DNA of 64,000 nucleotides from Chengkuizengella marina (lineage in GTDB: Bacteria; Bacillota; Bacilli; Paenibacillales; KCTC-33759), in assembly GCF_009910845.1 (NCBI RefSeq), contig NZ_SIJB01000018.1, positions 62,001-126,000 on the forward strand, in the 5' to 3' direction. A program made the translations under genes and the position numbers. Numbering within the stretch: position 1 is the first letter of the stretch; every line of letters starts with the position of its first letter. This document shows positions 63,012 through 64,000 of the stretch, in pieces. The notes beneath the pieces were generated by a model that was given only the letters and a program-made list of their open reading frames with translations, did no database searches and was not told the DNA's origin.

Positions 63012-63302
63012 GTCATTCCCTCCTATGATCTACTTAAATTATAGCTTTTTATTGTTAGTTTCATTAGTAATTAAGTATAACATATCGGGTTTACTTGAAC
63101 ACTTTACATGGAATGCAAATATTCCCTTATAACAAATACATTTTATGACTTTTTATTTATTAATAATCATGGTAAATTATATTCGAGGTTATTCGACACG
63201 AAAATACATAACTTAACAAAATTATTTCATATTATGATATTATATTACTAATGAATGTATATATTTAGTAGATTAGCTACAAATATAGAGAAGGTGAATG
63301 AT
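63012..63302. other. 290-bp AT-rich gap
   Basis: No ORF or strong hairpin. A Spo0A-type 7-mer TTCGACA is at 63192-63198, directly after a similar TTCGA word (63182-63187 region). Promoter of the terminal sensor gene is expected here. Confidence 0.35.
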
Positions 63303-64000
63303 TTGATAGAAACTTTTTTCAAACTATTTATGAATGCTTTACCCTTAATTGTAATTTATTCTTTTCCAAACTATTTTCTTACTTTAAGTTTTTCATTGAT
63401 TTTTTGGGGAATTCCATTAAATACAGTATGGAAAAGAATCTTGCTATTTGCAATTATTCAATCTATTTATATAGATTTATTTATATTTACCTCTTCTCCT
63501 CAACTCCAGCTTATAAATAGTCTCACATCTTACTTTATATTATTCAACATTGTTTTTTATCATCTAAATAAACTACAAAAAACACTAATACCTATATTTG
63601 CTTATATTATATCTATGACGATAGAAATACTAGTGGCTAGCATAGCATTTATTTTTATCCCTAGAGATGAATTGTTACAAAGCACTTTAAACCTTATATA
63701 TATTTCCTTACCAACAGTAGTAATTATGACAATTTTAATTTATTTTATGATTAAGAAAAAATTTTCCCCTGGAGAAACCCTAATTGTTAATATCAAGAAA
63801 CATAAGAAAATCACACTATTATTATGTATACTGATTATTCAATTTATAGTAACATGCTTCATTATTTCTATTGGATACTTTAATTCAACTCATATACTCT
63901 CTAAAACTCTATTCATATTATTATCAATAATGATCTTTTTAAGTCTTATTATTATATTAGTTACATTTAGCGCTATAAAACAGACAAAAAATGAAGCAGT
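63303..64000 (+). CDS. Multi-span membrane sensor N-terminus, likely GHKL-type histidine kinase, runs off window
   Basis: 232 residues to the window edge, with about six hydrophobic spans and the start LIETFFKLFMNALPLIVIYSF. The last residues, ILVTFSAIKQTKNEAV, are where a cytosolic helix begins. This layout fits the AgrC/NatK-like GHKL kinases of Bacillales, but the kinase domain is outside the window. The start is TTG at 63303 behind AGAAGGTG; an ATG 5 bp earlier stops after two codons. Confidence 0.65.
   Translation, partial: MIETFFKLFMNALPLIVIYSFPNYFLTLSFSLIFWGIPLNTVWKRILLFAIIQSIYIDLFIFTSSPQLQLINSLTSYFILFNIVFYHLNKLQKTLIPIFAYIISMTIEILVASIAFIFIPRDELLQSTLNLIYISLPTVVIMTILIYFMIKKKFSPGETLIVNIKKHKKITLLLCILIIQFIVTCFIISIGYFNSTHILSKTLFILLSIMIFLSLIIILVTFSAIKQTKNEA

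Noticed and set aside
1-64000. CRISPR arrays, tRNA, rRNA, T-box or known riboswitch
   Set aside because: No regular spacer-repeat pattern, no tRNA-like cloverleaf sequence and no T-box or common riboswitch consensus was recognised by reading; a covariance-model scan would be decisive.

Overview
The window is an AT-rich chromosome segment of a low-GC Firmicute, almost certainly a spore-forming member of the Bacillales. The evidence is the Bacillus-type primosome pair DnaB/DnaI, the sporulation checkpoint protein Sda, Ecs ABC transporter genes, HemQ, YumC-type ferredoxin/flavodoxin reductase, GlpP antitermination and strong Gram-positive ribosome binding sites. A futalosine-pathway gene (mqnE) with a UbiD decarboxylase and a DUF2515 protein point to the Paenibacillaceae side of the order, but I cannot fix the genus. 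No rRNA, tRNA, CRISPR array, transposase or prophage gene was seen.

Layout. 1-7.4 kb: fermentation and glycerol genes on the minus strand (pflB truncated by the window edge, adhE, glpD, glpP) and a small basic protein. 7.6-17.7 kb: psd, an aminotransferase, ecsAB, a UPF0180 protein, an SDR, a lone CheX, a LysR/PHP phosphatase pair, and kdgKA. 17.8-29.9 kb: metal and envelope functions: a divergent Zn/Co P-type ATPase and CzcD exporter, a MacB-like ABC exporter, a small XRE repressor with a DUF2178-like membrane protein, DUF2062, a UgtP-like glycosyltransferase, a two-component system, and an ArsR regulator. 29.9-39 kb: EcsC, sdhCAB, a LysR regulator, a CPBP protease-family protein, uvrC, trxA. 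39-42 kb: a YqzM-like peptide, dnaI and dnaB. 42-54 kb: a redox block: hydrolase, YuiB, HemQ, two tandem peroxiredoxins, Ndh, YumC, Sda, zinc microproteins, ErpA-type carrier, MqnE, a YutJ-like flavoprotein, YuzB, NifU-like YutI. 54-64 kb: SDR, HEPN protein, UbiD decarboxylase, CtaA, thioredoxin, DUF2515, MurJ/YtgP flippase, HAD phosphatase and the start of a membrane sensor.

How they work together. Respiration is the main theme: menaquinone synthesis (mqnE, ubiD), NADH dehydrogenase, succinate dehydrogenase, heme maturation (hemQ, ctaA), Fe-S carriers and thiol peroxidases. The anaerobic branch adhE-pflB sits behind a CRP/FNR-type site placed exactly 41.5 bp from the start predicted by a perfect -10 box.

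The most interesting unexplained signals are regulatory or repetitive: four end-to-end 16-bp operators over the XRE promoter; a perfect LexA-type box between sda and a zinc microprotein; a hairpin that hides the ribosome binding site and start of a Cys-rich protein and also looks like a terminator; two paralogous single-span microproteins side by side; a ~70-bp tandem palindromic repeat behind yutI; a ~90-bp palindromic element present twice 42 kb apart; 40-bp direct repeats upstream of the DUF2515 gene; and a recent tandem duplication of a peroxiredoxin gene with its promoter and terminator. I found no convincing new multi-gene defence or biosynthetic system.
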